A stretch of DNA of 64,000 nucleotides from Candidatus Polarisedimenticolaceae bacterium. GTDB taxonomy: Bacteria > Pseudomonadota > Gammaproteobacteria > Chromatiales > Chromatiaceae. Shown piece after piece: positions 63,426 through 64,000 of this stretch (its first letter is position 1; each line of letters opens with the position of its first letter). The notes beneath the pieces were generated by a model that ran no database searches, had not been told where the DNA came from, and saw only the letters and a list, made by a program, of their open reading frames with translations. The DNA lies in contig JAKITT010000006.1 in the NCBI GenBank assembly GCA_021647945.1, forward strand, positions 1 through 64,000, in the 5' to 3' direction. The translations under genes and the position numbers were made by a program.

Positions 63426-63586
63426 AATTTAAAAGGGGGTATCCACTTCATGGGCCTTTTTCCACTCCAGGCACTTTATGCGCGTGTAGGGTCGCATTTA
63501 TGCGACCAGCCGAACCTGTAAATGTGCACATGAATGTGCACCTACAGCCATATTAGGCCAATGGAGTGGATACCCCTTTAATTTAA
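63426..63586. mobile_element. Inverted-repeat element with GGGGTATCCACT ends
   Basis: The left arm (63426-63456, AAGGGGGTATCCACTTCATG then GGCC) and right arm (63556-63586, reverse complement AAAGGGGTATCCACTCCATT then GGCC) are imperfect inverted repeats of about 30 bases. The core contains GTAGGGTCGC...GCGACC and GTGCACATGAATGTGCACCTAC-type palindromes, the same core as at 1953-2107 though the ends differ. Confidence 0.6.
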
Positions 63587-63602
63587 ATGGGCTAGCAGAG
63601 TA

Positions 63603-64000
63603 TCACTTTGCCGCACGTGCGTGGGCACGAATAGCCAGCACCGTATTCAGAACAAAGATAATCAGTGTTATAGCACTCAGTAGGCCACCAATATTGCGTG
63701 GCATTAATGCATCGGTTAATCCACCACCCACCCGCAACAACAGCACCAGATGCAGCAGTCCCACATGGATATAGAAGACCGGGCGGTAGAGCATGCCACG
63801 ACCCAATACTGCCGGAAAAATCACCGGGGCATGACCGAAGATCATGGAGAAGACAAAACCGAGAAAGAAGGCGTGTAACACTGCATCGTAACGCAGGCCA
63901 CTGAAATCAGCACCAAAAGTGATCAACAATAGCCCAGAAACCGCTAGCCAAAAGTATCCCGCCAGCAAATTGATAGCGATAAATCGTGGTAAACCCGTCT
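63603..64000 (-). CDS. Polytopic membrane protein (NnrS-like?), C-terminal part; runs off the right edge
   Basis: The frame is open from the window edge (reading TGLPRFIAINLLAGYFWLAV) to a stop at 63603, giving 131 codons of the C-terminal part. Four membrane segments are visible (about LLAGYFWLAVSGLLLITF, AVLHAFFLGFVFSMIFGHAP, VFYIHVGLLHLVLLLRVGGG, LLSAITLIIFVLNTVLAI). Histidines in the membrane (HAFF, FGHAP, HVGLLH) recall haem- or copper-binding NnrS-type proteins. The N-terminus is outside the window, so the family is tentative. Confidence 0.5.
   Translation of the reverse strand, partial: TGLPRFIAINLLAGYFWLAVSGLLLITFGADFSGLRYDAVLHAFFLGFVFSMIFGHAPVIFPAVLGRGMLYRPVFYIHVGLLHLVLLLRVGGGLTDALMPRNIGGLLSAITLIIFVLNTVLAIRAHARAAK

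Noticed and set aside
1-64000. CRISPR arrays, rRNA, tRNA or prophage
   Set aside because: No regular spacer array, no tRNA cloverleaf or rRNA stretch, and no phage structural genes were recognised when reading both strands.

Overview
The window reads as a chromosomal segment of a free-living or symbiotic gammaproteobacterium. Supporting this are a sodium-type flagellar stator pair (PomAB-like), a complete gammaproteobacterial-style Prc protease, GshA, BolA, the UbiT/UbiV pair for oxygen-independent ubiquinone synthesis, a type II secretion operon, and a PrsK/PrsR-controlled exopolysaccharide locus of the PEP-CTERM type. The mix of respiratory and anaerobic functions (UbiV/UbiT, an FNT channel, a molybdopterin enzyme, an SCO1 protein) and the many small intergenic repeats would suit the sulfur-oxidising Chromatiales/Sedimenticola-like groups. 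That placement is an inference from gene content only; there is no rRNA or tRNA here to settle it.

Layout. 1-5.5 kb: edge of an IS4-type element and a truncated gene, then a DUF4124-glutaredoxin, an SCO1 protein, an RluA-type pseudouridine synthase and a YecA/SEC-C protein, all on the minus strand. 4.6-11.8 kb: a plus-strand MoxR/Bat operon (MoxR ATPase, DUF58, DUF4381, BatA, BatB-BatC fusion, BatD). 12-28 kb: mainly minus-strand housekeeping genes: pckA, a PilZ protein, pomAB, gshA, prc, a Nudix protein, mazG, ubiT, aspS, DUF502 and fmdB, with an SDR gene and ubiV on the plus strand. 28-39.3 kb: a minus-strand exopolysaccharide block running from a PrsK-type kinase and PrsR-type sigma54 activator through a PrsT-type TPR lipoprotein, export lipoprotein, chain-length protein and tyrosine autokinase to an outer-membrane beta-barrel protein; no exosortase or glycosyltransferase is present. 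39.8-51.2 kb: a plus-strand type II secretion operon in the order gspG-H-I-J-K-L-M-N-D-E-F plus a Sel1/SPOR lipoprotein, with no gspC. 51-64 kb: smaller units, including a membrane protein built on a dead Rad50/SbcC-like ATPase half, a frameshifted DUF4382 lipoprotein, bolA, an inositol-phosphatase-family gene with a kinase-like partner, an orphan molybdopterin oxidoreductase, a GreA/GreB-like factor, a DEDDh exonuclease, a transaldolase-family enzyme, a formate/nitrite channel and the edge of a polytopic membrane protein.

The most unusual structure is not a gene. A family of about 160-bp elements with inverted termini (consensus end AGGGAACCTCTGATTAAGTC) and apparent TA target duplications is scattered through the intergenic regions. 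At least six genes end in a TAA that coincides with an element terminus, and one copy lies inside the MoxR/Bat operon and ends just before the next start codon. Two further repeat types (a GTAGG...CCTAC palindrome family and an ACTAAGAAGGT hairpin) occur as well. No rRNA, tRNA, CRISPR array, prophage or replication origin was recognised.
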